Shown: positions 17,099 through 24,284 of the stretch, in pieces
Position numbering within the stretch: the stretch's first letter is position 1
Layout: every line of letters begins with the position of its first letter
Assembly (NCBI RefSeq): GCF_001641125.1
Contig: NZ_LWLP01000001.1
Location: 1,191,475 to 1,255,474, forward strand
Direction of reading: 5' to 3'
Length of the DNA stretch: 64,000 nucleotides
From: Arthrobacter sp. OY3WO11
Lineage (GTDB): Bacteria > Actinomycetota > Actinomycetes > Actinomycetales > Micrococcaceae
The notes under the pieces: generated by a model
What the model was told of the DNA's origin: nothing
What the model saw: the letters and a program-made list of their open reading frames with translations, nothing else
Databases searched by the model: none
Translations under genes and position numbers: made by a program

Positions 17099-18049
17099 AT
17101 GACCACCCCCGCAGCCACCACAACCCGCCAGCTGAGCGTCCTTGACGACGGCGCCGCCCTCAGCTTCACCGCCAACGGCCGGACCATCGCCACCTATACC
17201 TACAAACCCACCGACGACCAGTACGAAAGCCCCAGGCCGTTCTTCCACCCGCTGACCACCCTGGACGGCGACGAGGTCACCATTTCGCGTCCGTGGGACC
17301 ACGTCTGGCACAAGGGACTGTCCTGGGCCCTGCCCAACGTGGGAAAGCACAACTTTTGGGGCGGCGCCACCTACACCCGCGCCACCGAGTACGCCAACCT
17401 GGACAACAACGGCGCCATGACCCACCAGGCATTCGCGGCGGTCAATGAGACTGAAACCGGGATCACGGCGTCGGAATCCCTTACCTGGACCTCCCAGGAC
17501 GGCGAACCGGTCATCGCGGAGAACCGCCGTTTCAGCATCCAGCTCCTGGATGCCGAAGGCACGGAGGGCGCCTACGCCATCCTGTTCGAGTCCGAAATGG
17601 GCAACATTTCCGGCGAGGTCATCACCATCGGAAGCCCCACCACCGAGGGCCGGGACAACGCCGGCTACGGCGGGCTGTTCTGGCGCGGCCCGCGGTCCTT
17701 TACCGGTGGTGAGTTCCGCAGTCCGGAGGGAACCGGCGGGGACGAATTCATGGGATCCCGCTCACCATGGATCGCCTTCACCGGGAAGCATGACGACACC
17801 TGCAGGTCCTCCACCATCCTCTTCACGGAGGACAGCGCCAACCCCGGTGCCCCCACCCAATGGTTCGCCAGGTCATCAATGTTCGCGTGCCTGGGCTCGG
17901 CTCCGTTCTTCAGCCGGGAGGTGCCGCTGGAGGAGGGCTCACCCTTGACCTACCGCTACGCCGTGGTGATCGCCGACGGCGCCGTGGACGAGGCGCGTGC
18001 CGGGGCCCTGGCCGGGGCGGCGCAGCAGGCACTGGAAAGCTGGGCATAG
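17099..18049 (+). CDS. DUF6807 (PmoA-like) family protein
   Basis: 316 residues. Typical motifs of this family: RPFFHPLTTLDG, SRPWDHVWHKGLSWA and NFWGGATY near the N-terminus, and later GGLFWRGPRSF. These His- and Trp-rich motifs are widespread in actinobacterial sugar loci. It is often labelled methane-oxygenase PmoA family, which says nothing reliable about function. The constant company of Gfo/Idh genes suggests action on an oxidised sugar intermediate. AAGGAG lies 7 nt before ATG 17099; the gap from the oxidoreductase stop is 28 nt. Confidence 0.82.
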   Translation: MTTPAATTTRQLSVLDDGAALSFTANGRTIATYTYKPTDDQYESPRPFFHPLTTLDGDEVTISRPWDHVWHKGLSWALPNVGKHNFWGGATYTRATEYANLDNNGAMTHQAFAAVNETETGITASESLTWTSQDGEPVIAENRRFSIQLLDAEGTEGAYAILFESEMGNISGEVITIGSPTTEGRDNAGYGGLFWRGPRSFTGGEFRSPEGTGGDEFMGSRSPWIAFTGKHDDTCRSSTILFTEDSANPGAPTQWFARSSMFACLGSAPFFSREVPLEEGSPLTYRYAVVIADGAVDEARAGALAGAAQQALESWA

Positions 18050-18051
18050 CC

Positions 18052-18783
18052 GTGGCGTCCACTTTCCCCGGGGCCACCGGACTGTCCGAGGTCACCATCT
18101 ATGACTGGCCCGGCGCGGACGGCTGCGCCGGCGGTTCGCCGCACATGCACACCGCCTCCACGGAAGCGTATGTGGTGCTGGAAGGCACAGGCCGGCTGGA
18201 GACCCTGAACTCGGACGGATTCACCTCCACGCCGCTGGAACCGGGAGTGGTGCTGTGGTTCACCCCCGGAACGGTGCACCGCGCCGTCAACGACTCGGGC
18301 GACCTCAAGGTCCTGGTGGTGATGCAGAACGCCGGGCTGCCGGAAAACGGGGACGCCGTCATGACGTTCCCGCCGGAGCACCTCGCGGACGCCGCATCGT
18401 ACGGAAGGGCCGCCGCGCTGGAGATCAAGGATGCCGACGCCGGACTGGCCGAAGGGGAAGAGGCGGCCCGCCGTCGTCGTGACCTGGCGCTGGAAGGGTA
18501 CTTTGCGCTGAAGGCCGCCGTGATTGAGTCCGGGCCCGCGGCACTGGCGGACTTCCATGCCGCGGCCGTCCGATTGGTGGCTCCCAGGACCGGAGCCTGG
18601 GCCGAGGTGCTGGCTGGAGGCGCAGCGGAGCAGGCGGAGACTACCCGGCAGCAGCTGGCCTCTCTGGACGTGGCGGAAAGTTTCTACCTGGGTAAGGCGC
18701 GGACTACCATGGGGCAACGGAAGAATCGCAGGACTTACGGCATGTGCGGCCGCATCCAGACGTGGGAACTTTCCGATAGCTGA
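18052..18783 (+). CDS. Cupin-domain protein
   Basis: 243 residues. Residues about 20-90 form a cupin: GSPHMHTASTEAYVVLEGTG is motif 1 with two His and a Glu as metal ligands; PGVVLWFTPGTVHRAVN is motif 2 with a further His. A mainly helical C-terminal half follows (LAEGEEAARRRRDLALEG...). GTG 18052 lies two bases after the DUF6807 stop, so the genes are coupled. Likely roles are a sugar isomerase or binding protein in the same pathway. The C-terminal part is unusual for a simple cupin and I do not recognise it. Confidence 0.75.
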   Translation: MASTFPGATGLSEVTIYDWPGADGCAGGSPHMHTASTEAYVVLEGTGRLETLNSDGFTSTPLEPGVVLWFTPGTVHRAVNDSGDLKVLVVMQNAGLPENGDAVMTFPPEHLADAASYGRAAALEIKDADAGLAEGEEAARRRRDLALEGYFALKAAVIESGPAALADFHAAAVRLVAPRTGAWAEVLAGGAAEQAETTRQQLASLDVAESFYLGKARTTMGQRKNRRTYGMCGRIQTWELSDS

Positions 18784-18816
18784 CCCGGGCGCTGTCCCGG
18801 ATGAAAGGACGGCTTG

Positions 18817-19839
18817 GTGAGCAAGCAGGACACGGGACGCGCCACGATCAGTGAGATTGCGCGCGAAGCCGGGGTCTCCGTTCCCACTGTTTCCAAGGTG
18901 CTGAACGGGCACGCCCATGTGGCGGCGGAAACCCGGGCGCGGGTGGAGGAGATCATTGCCCGGCGCGACTATGCCCGGCGCCCGGCCAAGCAGCGGAAGA
19001 AGGCCGGGCTGGTGGACCTGGTGTTTCCGGGAATGGGCTCGGAATGGGCCCTGGAAATCATCGAGGGCGTTGAGCGCGTGGCACAGCTTGCCGGCTACGG
19101 CACAGTGGTGAGCAGCCTCAGCCTGGACGGCTCGCGCATCCGGCCGTGGCTGGCGAACGTAGCGGAGCGGAAGTCGGACGGCCTGCTGATGGCGGTTTAC
19201 CAGCTGGACGCCAAGCAGATCCAGCGGATCAAGTCGCTGGGCATCCCGGTGGTGCTGATTGATCCGGTGGGGCAGCCCGGCCCGGACCTGATGACGGTGG
19301 GCGCCGCCAACTGGGACGGCGGATACTCGGCCACGCAGCACCTGCTGCAGCTGGGGCATCAGCGGATCGGCATGATCGGCGGCCGCGAGGACCTGCAGTG
19401 CAGCAGCGCGCGCGAGGACGGCTACAGCTCTGCGCTGCGCCGGGCGGGGATAACGGTGGATCCTGCCCTGATGGTTCCCGGCGACTTCTCCATCGAGTCC
19501 GGCGAGGCCGCCACCCGCAAACTGCTGCAGCTGGAGGACCGGCCCACCGCGATCTTCACGGGCAACGACGACCAGGCGCTGGGTGCCTACCGGGCGGCGC
19601 GCGCCGCCGGACTGAGCATCCCCGAAGACCTGTCGATCGTGGGTTTCGATGACATCCCCGCGGCCGAATGGGTGGAGCCCGGGCTGACCACCGTCCGCCA
19701 GCCGGTAGTGCAGATGGCCGAGACAGCCATGCGCGCCTTGCTCCGCCACCTGGACGGGGACGAGGAACTGCCCCAGCGGATCGAGCTGGGAACCGAGCTG
19801 GTGGTGCGCGGCTCCACGGCTCCTCCGCGCAAGGGCTAG
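18817..19839 (+). CDS. LacI-family regulator
   Basis: 340 residues. The DNA-binding head is ATISEIAREAGVSVPTVSKV with hinge NGHAHVAAETRARVEEI. A periplasmic-binding-protein-like sugar domain follows, with GFDDIPAAEWVEPGLTTVRQ at the usual place near the C-terminus. The GTG start at 18817 has GAAAGGA 7 nt upstream. It is probably the sugar-released repressor of the GH3/Gfo operons and of the GH42 operon 16 kb away, since both carry matching GAAACT/AGTTTC sites. A weaker match (GGAACTTTCCGATAGC, 18765-18780) lies 37 nt before its own start, so it may control itself. Confidence 0.9.
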   Translation: MSKQDTGRATISEIAREAGVSVPTVSKVLNGHAHVAAETRARVEEIIARRDYARRPAKQRKKAGLVDLVFPGMGSEWALEIIEGVERVAQLAGYGTVVSSLSLDGSRIRPWLANVAERKSDGLLMAVYQLDAKQIQRIKSLGIPVVLIDPVGQPGPDLMTVGAANWDGGYSATQHLLQLGHQRIGMIGGREDLQCSSAREDGYSSALRRAGITVDPALMVPGDFSIESGEAATRKLLQLEDRPTAIFTGNDDQALGAYRAARAAGLSIPEDLSIVGFDDIPAAEWVEPGLTTVRQPVVQMAETAMRALLRHLDGDEELPQRIELGTELVVRGSTAPPRKG

Positions 19840-19889
19840 CCGGCCGCAGCCGGCTGTTGCCCGTGGTCCAACGCCCATAGGGTGGGGCC

Positions 19890-20216
19890 ATGGCTGATAC
19901 ATTCCCGTCCCTGATTGAAGCATTCAAGAACATTGGCGTCTCCAAGGCGTACGGTTCCCCGGTCCAGCTCGGAGGGGAAGAGGTCATTCCAGTGGCGCTG
20001 GTGTCCTTCGGGTTTGGCGGAGGCGGCGAGGCCGGGCCGGACGGTGCGTCCGGCGGCGGGGGAGGCGGAATGGTGCTGCCGCTTGGTGTGTACCGGAACG
20101 TCGGCGGGCAGGTGTCCTTCCGGCCCAATACCGTGGTGGCACTGTTTTGCCTGGTGCCAGTCATTTCGGTCGTCGGGGCGGCGGTGCGTAAGGCGATCAG
20201 GGCCGCGAAAGCGTAG
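19890..20216 (+). CDS. GerW/YtfJ-family protein
   Basis: 108 residues. VIPVALVSFGFGGGGEAG and the Gly-rich run after it are the core of the GerW (YtfJ) family; VVALFCLVPVISVVGAAV is one C-terminal membrane helix. In Bacillus YtfJ is a sporulation/germination protein, yet homologues are common in non-sporulating actinobacteria, where the role is unknown. TAGGGT lies 6 nt before ATG 19890 with no Shine-Dalgarno, fitting a leaderless mRNA. Confidence 0.75.
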   Translation: MADTFPSLIEAFKNIGVSKAYGSPVQLGGEEVIPVALVSFGFGGGGEAGPDGASGGGGGGMVLPLGVYRNVGGQVSFRPNTVVALFCLVPVISVVGAAVRKAIRAAKA

Positions 20217-20385
20217 CGGGAAAGCCCGGCGGCACCGGGCTGCGAATCGATGCCGGGGGTCAGCGCGCAGGGACTGCGCGGGCGCGTTGACCCCGGGTGT
20301 TACTGCGCCGTTCTGCGAGCCGGGAAGTGCCGTGGCGCTGGTACCGGCCGTCCCGCCGTCGTACGCCCGGGTCTAGACTGTCCGC

Positions 20386-20730
20386 ATGGGTGACGTGGAC
20401 GATTTCCTTGGCGCCATGGCTGAGCCTGAACGCGGCTGCCTGCAGCGCGTTATTGCGGCCGCGCGGCGCATTGTCCCGGACGCCGAGGAAGGCCGAAGCT
20501 ACGGGATGCCTGCCCTGAAGCTGGACGGCAAGCCGCTGATCGGGGTGGTGGCGGCAGCCAGGCACCTGTCCATCTTCCCGTTCTCACCCGAGGTGGTGGA
20601 CGCCGTCGCGCCCAGGCTGGAGGGCTTCTCACTGTCCAAGGGCACCGTCCGGTTCACACCTGGCCATCCCGTCCCGGATGACGTGGTGGAGGAGATGGTC
20701 CGGCTGCGGCGGGCGGAGATCCGGAAATAG
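20386..20730 (+). CDS. DUF1801 / YdhG-like small protein
   Basis: 114 residues with the family core EEGRSYGMPALKLDGKPLIG, VAAARHLSIFPFSPEVV and LSKGTVRFTP. Bacillus YdhG (Fra) is a frataxin-like iron chaperone, and other members are uncharacterised, so an iron role is only a possibility. TAGACT is 6 nt before ATG 20386, the clearest leaderless start in the window. It stands ahead of the DinB-like gene on the same strand, 46 nt apart. Confidence 0.8.
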   Translation: MGDVDDFLGAMAEPERGCLQRVIAAARRIVPDAEEGRSYGMPALKLDGKPLIGVVAAARHLSIFPFSPEVVDAVAPRLEGFSLSKGTVRFTPGHPVPDDVVEEMVRLRRAEIRK

Positions 20731-20776
20731 CCAGGGGCCCATGCGGCTCTTAGGGAACAATCGCAGGAAGGCAACC

Positions 20777-21289
20777 GTGAAAACCAACGAACTGCTGCTG
20801 GACGCCTTTGGCCGGATCCGCGAGACCGTGGAGGCCACCCTTGAAGGGCTCGACGGCGGGACGCTTGCCCTGCGGCCAGGCGGCACCGGCAACTCGATCG
20901 CCTGGCTGGTCTGGCACCTGGGACGCGTGGAGGATGCGCAGGTGGCGGACGTCGCCGGCCGCGAGCAGGTGTGGACGGCGCAGGATTTTGTGGGCCGTTT
21001 CGGCCTGCCGTTGTCCCGGAAAGACACCGGGTACGGCCATTCCAGTGAGCAGGTGGACGCCGTGCGCGCTGAGGCGGGACTGCTCCTGGACTACTACAAC
21101 GCCGTCCACCGGCAGACGATGGACTTCCTGGAGACCCTCGGTGACGGCGACCTTGACCGCGTCGTGGACACCCGCTGGGACCCGCCGGTCACGCTCGGCG
21201 TTCGGCTTGTCAGCACCCTCGCGGACTGCCTCCAGCACGTGGGACAGGCCGCCTACGCCAAGGGAATCAAACCGCCGCAGGGCCAGTAA
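20777..21289 (+). CDS. DinB/DUF664 family protein
   Basis: 170 residues of the DinB four-helix superfamily. NSIAWLVWHLGRVEDAQVAD carries the first metal-ligand His; LADCLQHVGQAAYAKG near the C-terminus carries the last. DUF664 members in actinobacteria are mycothiol- or bacillithiol-dependent transferases, acting in detoxification with a metal-bound thiol. The GTG at 20777 follows AGGAAG. An actinobacterial host with mycothiol fits the rest of the window. The precise substrate is unknown. Confidence 0.8.
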   Translation: MKTNELLLDAFGRIRETVEATLEGLDGGTLALRPGGTGNSIAWLVWHLGRVEDAQVADVAGREQVWTAQDFVGRFGLPLSRKDTGYGHSSEQVDAVRAEAGLLLDYYNAVHRQTMDFLETLGDGDLDRVVDTRWDPPVTLGVRLVSTLADCLQHVGQAAYAKGIKPPQGQ

Positions 21290-21510
21290 AAATCCACTAT
21301 TTCCGTGGGCGCAATTCGGTTCCATAATGGCCTCGTAGGCTTCGGGGACCCTGGCGCCATTGATGGCTGGCGGGGCACGCAGAGTTCCAGGTGGCCGCCC
21401 CGGCAGTGGCGCGAAGGGCGGCCATGCGCTCCGCACCGGACTGCCCCGGGGAAGCGCAGACGGGGGAGAGCAACCGCCATCAGCGCGAACAAGTGCACAA
21501 AGGAATCACC

Positions 21511-21888
21511 ATGCTCAAGGATTCAGCAATCATGGCTGTCCTTCCCGCGAAGGACATCAACAGGGCCAAGGATTTCTACCGGGACAAGCTGGGGCTGGAA
21601 CCGTCCGAAACCATCGAGGACAGCCTGATGTACCGTTGCGGCAACGGCACCAGCTTCCTCATCTACCAGACCGACAACGCCGGCACTGCCAAGAACACCC
21701 AGATGGGCTGGGAGACGGACAACATTGAACGCGACATGGAGGAACTGCGCGGCCGCGGCGTCACTTTCGAGGACTACGATTTCCCCGGCCTGAAGACGGA
21801 GAACGGCGTGTCCACCGATTCATTCGGAAAAGGCGCCTGGTTCCTGGACAGCGAGGGAAACATCCTCAACATCGCCCAGCGCGCGTAG
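21511..21888 (+). CDS. VOC (glyoxalase/bleomycin-resistance) family protein
   Basis: 125 residues with the paired beta-alpha-beta-beta-beta units of the VOC fold: AVLPAKDINRAKDFYRDKLG opens the first and GWETDNIERDMEELRGRGV the second, ending GAWFLDSEGNILNI. Metal ligands are poorly preserved at the usual His, so it may be a binding protein rather than an enzyme. AAAGGA lies 6 nt before ATG 21511. Confidence 0.85.
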   Translation: MLKDSAIMAVLPAKDINRAKDFYRDKLGLEPSETIEDSLMYRCGNGTSFLIYQTDNAGTAKNTQMGWETDNIERDMEELRGRGVTFEDYDFPGLKTENGVSTDSFGKGAWFLDSEGNILNIAQRA

Positions 21889-21916
21889 TCCAGGGGGCGG
21901 TTCCCGAAAGAAGATT

Positions 21917-21942
21917 ACGACGGCGGCGCGCGCCGCCGTCGT
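21917..21942. terminator. Perfect 26-bp palindrome (GACGGCGGC family)
   Basis: ACGACGGCGGCGC is followed directly by its reverse complement, 28 nt after the VOC stop. There is no T-run. The same core GACGGCGGC/GCCGCCGTC builds hairpins at 36000-36027 and 57957-57987, so this is a repeated intergenic hairpin type that probably ends transcripts. Confidence 0.6.
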
Positions 21943-22102
21943 CCGCCGCACTGTGGTGCGCGGAGCTTTTATCCGCAGTGTTACACCAAGGATCAAGGCG
22001 GGATCAAGACACTATCAAAGTTGCCCCAGGCTTCCCGCGGTTTCCGCATTTCCGGGTTTCCCGGGAAATAGGCTCCTGACCATAACCACTTGTGGCTAAG
22101 CA

Positions 22103-22135
22103 AAAGGCCCGGCGTGCTGCCGGGCCTTTGTTTGT
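22103..22135 (+). terminator. Rho-independent terminator-like hairpin
   Basis: AAAGGCCCGGC-GTGCT-GCCGGGCCTTT (22103-22129) is followed by GTTTGTT. It lies 15 nt before the next start codon, so it either ends upstream transcripts or acts as an attenuator in the leader of the nuclease gene. Confidence 0.75.
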
Positions 22136-22150
22136 TGGGGGAAAGAATCA

Positions 22151-23371
22151 ATGACGAACCATGGGACCGGGCTGGGGCCTGCCCAGCCTGCTCCGGGGCC
22201 CGGACCGGGGCCGGGCCGGCGGCCACGGCGGAAGTCCGGCGCCATCGCACTCGGGGTGTCCCTGGCACTCTTCGTTGCCGGTGCTGCTTCACTGCCCGCT
22301 GCTTTCTCCGGAGGCCTGGCGCCGGTCGCCGCGCAGAGCACAGCTACGGCCGCCCCCTCCATAGCCAGCACGGCCCCAACAGCCAGCCCCGCGCCGTCGT
22401 CAGCTCCGCCAGTCCTGCAGACGGGCGCGCCGCTGGATCCCGAGAACACTGCCCTGGTGGCGCAGGGTGCCACGGTGGAAACTCCGGGGCCGCAGCCCGC
22501 CTTCGCCACCAAAGCGGCACACCTGCTGGCCACTTTGCCCATCAAGGGCCGCGCCCCCAAGACGGGCTATGACCGCGCCCTGTTCGGGCAGGCGTGGGCG
22601 GACGTGGACCGGAACGGCTGCGACACCCGGAATGACATTCTCCAGCGCGACCTGACGGGTATCACGTTCACGAACGGTGTGCCCTGCAAGGTGCAGTCCG
22701 GGACGCTCGCGGACCCGTACACGGGAACGTCCATCAGTTTCCTGCGGGGAAGCGGGACCAGCAGCAAGGTCCAGATCGACCACGTGGTTGCGCTCAGCGA
22801 CGCCTGGCAGAAGGGTGCCCAGCAGTTGACCACGGAACAGCGGACGGCGTTCGCCAACGATCCGCTGAACCTGCAGGCGACGGACGGGCCCACCAACCAG
22901 AAGAAGGGCGACGGCGACGCCGCCACCTGGCTGCCGCCGAACAAGGGGTTCCGGTGCGATTACGTTGCCCGGCAGGTTTCGGTCAAAGCGACGTACGGAC
23001 TGTGGGTCACGCTGGCCGAGCACAACGCGATGGCCGCCATCCTGGCCAGTTGCGCGGACCAGTTGGCGCCCACGAACCAGGCTCCGGCCGCTCCGGCGCC
23101 CGCACCAGCCGTTGAACCTGCGCCCCTGGTTGGGGCACCTGCTCCTGCCGCCCCGGTGCCTGCTCCCGCCCCGGCTGCTGTGGCACCGGCACCCGTCGTG
23201 CCCGCACCGGTGGTGGCGGCTCCTGCCCCTGCTGCCCCGGCACCTGCGGCTGCCTACTACGCCAACTGCGCCGCTGCCCGCGCAGCCGGCGCCGCGCCAC
23301 TGTTCGCCGGTCAGGCCGGATATCGGGCCGGGCTGGACCGCGATTCGGACGGCGTGGCCTGCGAACGCTGA
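22151..23371 (+). CDS. Secreted HNH nuclease (DUF1524) with Excalibur domain
   Basis: 406 residues. A Pro/Gly-rich and basic N-terminus precedes one hydrophobic signal/anchor helix (AIALGVSLALFVAGAASLPA). The DUF1524 HNH core has QIDHVVALSDAWQKGAQ and ANDPLNLQATDGPTNQKKG; the DH and N residues match the nuclease motif. A long Pro/Ala linker follows. The C-terminal Excalibur domain, YYANCAAARAAGAAPLFAGQ then LDRDSDGVACE, is a calcium-binding, secreted-protein module. It is likely an extracellular or wall-bound nuclease that breaks down DNA for nutrients. The next gene shares the Excalibur tail. Confidence 0.85.
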   Translation: MTNHGTGLGPAQPAPGPGPGPGRRPRRKSGAIALGVSLALFVAGAASLPAAFSGGLAPVAAQSTATAAPSIASTAPTASPAPSSAPPVLQTGAPLDPENTALVAQGATVETPGPQPAFATKAAHLLATLPIKGRAPKTGYDRALFGQAWADVDRNGCDTRNDILQRDLTGITFTNGVPCKVQSGTLADPYTGTSISFLRGSGTSSKVQIDHVVALSDAWQKGAQQLTTEQRTAFANDPLNLQATDGPTNQKKGDGDAATWLPPNKGFRCDYVARQVSVKATYGLWVTLAEHNAMAAILASCADQLAPTNQAPAAPAPAPAVEPAPLVGAPAPAAPVPAPAPAAVAPAPVVPAPVVAAPAPAAPAPAAAYYANCAAARAAGAAPLFAGQAGYRAGLDRDSDGVACER

Positions 23372-23440
23372 CCCATCGACTTGGGGTTTACACGCCCCAT
23401 TGCATCACCATCTCAACCATTTCCTAGGGGGAAACAAACA

Positions 23441-24151
23441 TTGAAGAAGACACTGTCATTAGTTCTACTGACCGGCCTGATGCTCACTGGATGCGGCGGC
23501 GAGCAGGCAGCGGTGCAGCCGGCAGAAACCCCCACCGCAGTTGCGGCGGTTGAAGAAGCCGTCACGCTTCCGGACGTGATGGGCCTGGCCCTGGATAAGG
23601 CCACGGACCAGCTGGAGGATCTCGGATTTGAGGTCGAGGACGTGGATACCGCCGAGGGGAAATCCATCATGCTGACGAAGAACTGGCAGGTGACCTCCCA
23701 GGACCCCGCGGGCGGTGCAAAGGTGTCCAAGGGCTCCACGGTCAAACTCGGCGTCACATCCCTCGAAAAGCTGGCTGCTGAGAAGGCTGCGGCGGAACAG
23801 GTTGCTGCGGAGAAGATAGCGGCGGAAAAGGCAGCTGCTGAGCAGGCCGCTGCCGCACACGCCGCAGCGGAGAAGGCAGCGGCGGACAAGGCTGCAGCCG
23901 ACCAGGCCGCCGCTCAGCAGGCTGCCGCAGAGCAGGCCGCCCAAGCAGCGGCTGAGCAGGCGGCACGGGATGCAGCTGCCCGACAGCCTGCCCCCGTTGC
24001 ACCCGCTCCCGCGGCCCCGGCCCCGTCGTCGGTCTACTACCCCAACTGCGCAGCCGCCAAGGCGGCAGGCACCGCTCCTCTGTACCGGGGACAGCCGGGC
24101 TACCGTTCCGGGATGGACGGCGACAACGACGGCGTAGCCTGCGAGCGCTAG
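23441..24151 (+). CDS. PASTA lipoprotein with Ala-rich coil and Excalibur domain
   Basis: 236 residues. TTG 23441 follows AGGGGGAAA. KKTLSLVLLTGLML-TGC is a lipoprotein signal with Cys at residue 18. LPDVMGLALDKATDQLEDLG to SKGSTVKLGV is one PASTA domain, a module that binds peptidoglycan fragments. Then comes about 90 residues of repeated AAAEQ/AAAEK, a helical or coiled rod. The Excalibur domain YYPNCAAAKAAGTAPLYRGQ ends the chain. It is anchored to the membrane, reaches into the wall, and displays the same calcium-binding tail as the nuclease just upstream. The 69-nt gap suggests one transcript. Confidence 0.82.
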   Translation: MKKTLSLVLLTGLMLTGCGGEQAAVQPAETPTAVAAVEEAVTLPDVMGLALDKATDQLEDLGFEVEDVDTAEGKSIMLTKNWQVTSQDPAGGAKVSKGSTVKLGVTSLEKLAAEKAAAEQVAAEKIAAEKAAAEQAAAAHAAAEKAAADKAAADQAAAQQAAAEQAAQAAAEQAARDAAARQPAPVAPAPAAPAPSSVYYPNCAAAKAAGTAPLYRGQPGYRSGMDGDNDGVACER

Positions 24152-24174
24152 CCACCAGCGCTGACAAAAAAGAG

Positions 24175-24214
24175 GCCGTGGATACCTTCTTTTGAAAGGT
24201 ATCCACGGCTTTTC
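24175..24214. terminator. Strong bidirectional terminator
   Basis: GCCGTGGATACCTT (24175-24188) pairs perfectly with AAGGTATCCACGGC (24196-24209). A run of A's lies before it and TTTTC after it, so it can work on both strands. It separates the convergent PASTA lipoprotein and repeat-protein genes. A related hairpin lies at 27171-27203. Confidence 0.85.
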
Positions 24215-24284
24215 ATTGCGGCGGCGCGTGAGGGTTTGCTTACCGGGTGGGAACGACGGGGCTGCGCCTGCCGAGGGGTGGCGG

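Noticed and set aside
18676..18690. GGAAAGTTTC inside the cupin gene as a further LacI operator
   Set aside because: It is within coding sequence and lacks the 7-nt-spaced partner arm; probably chance.
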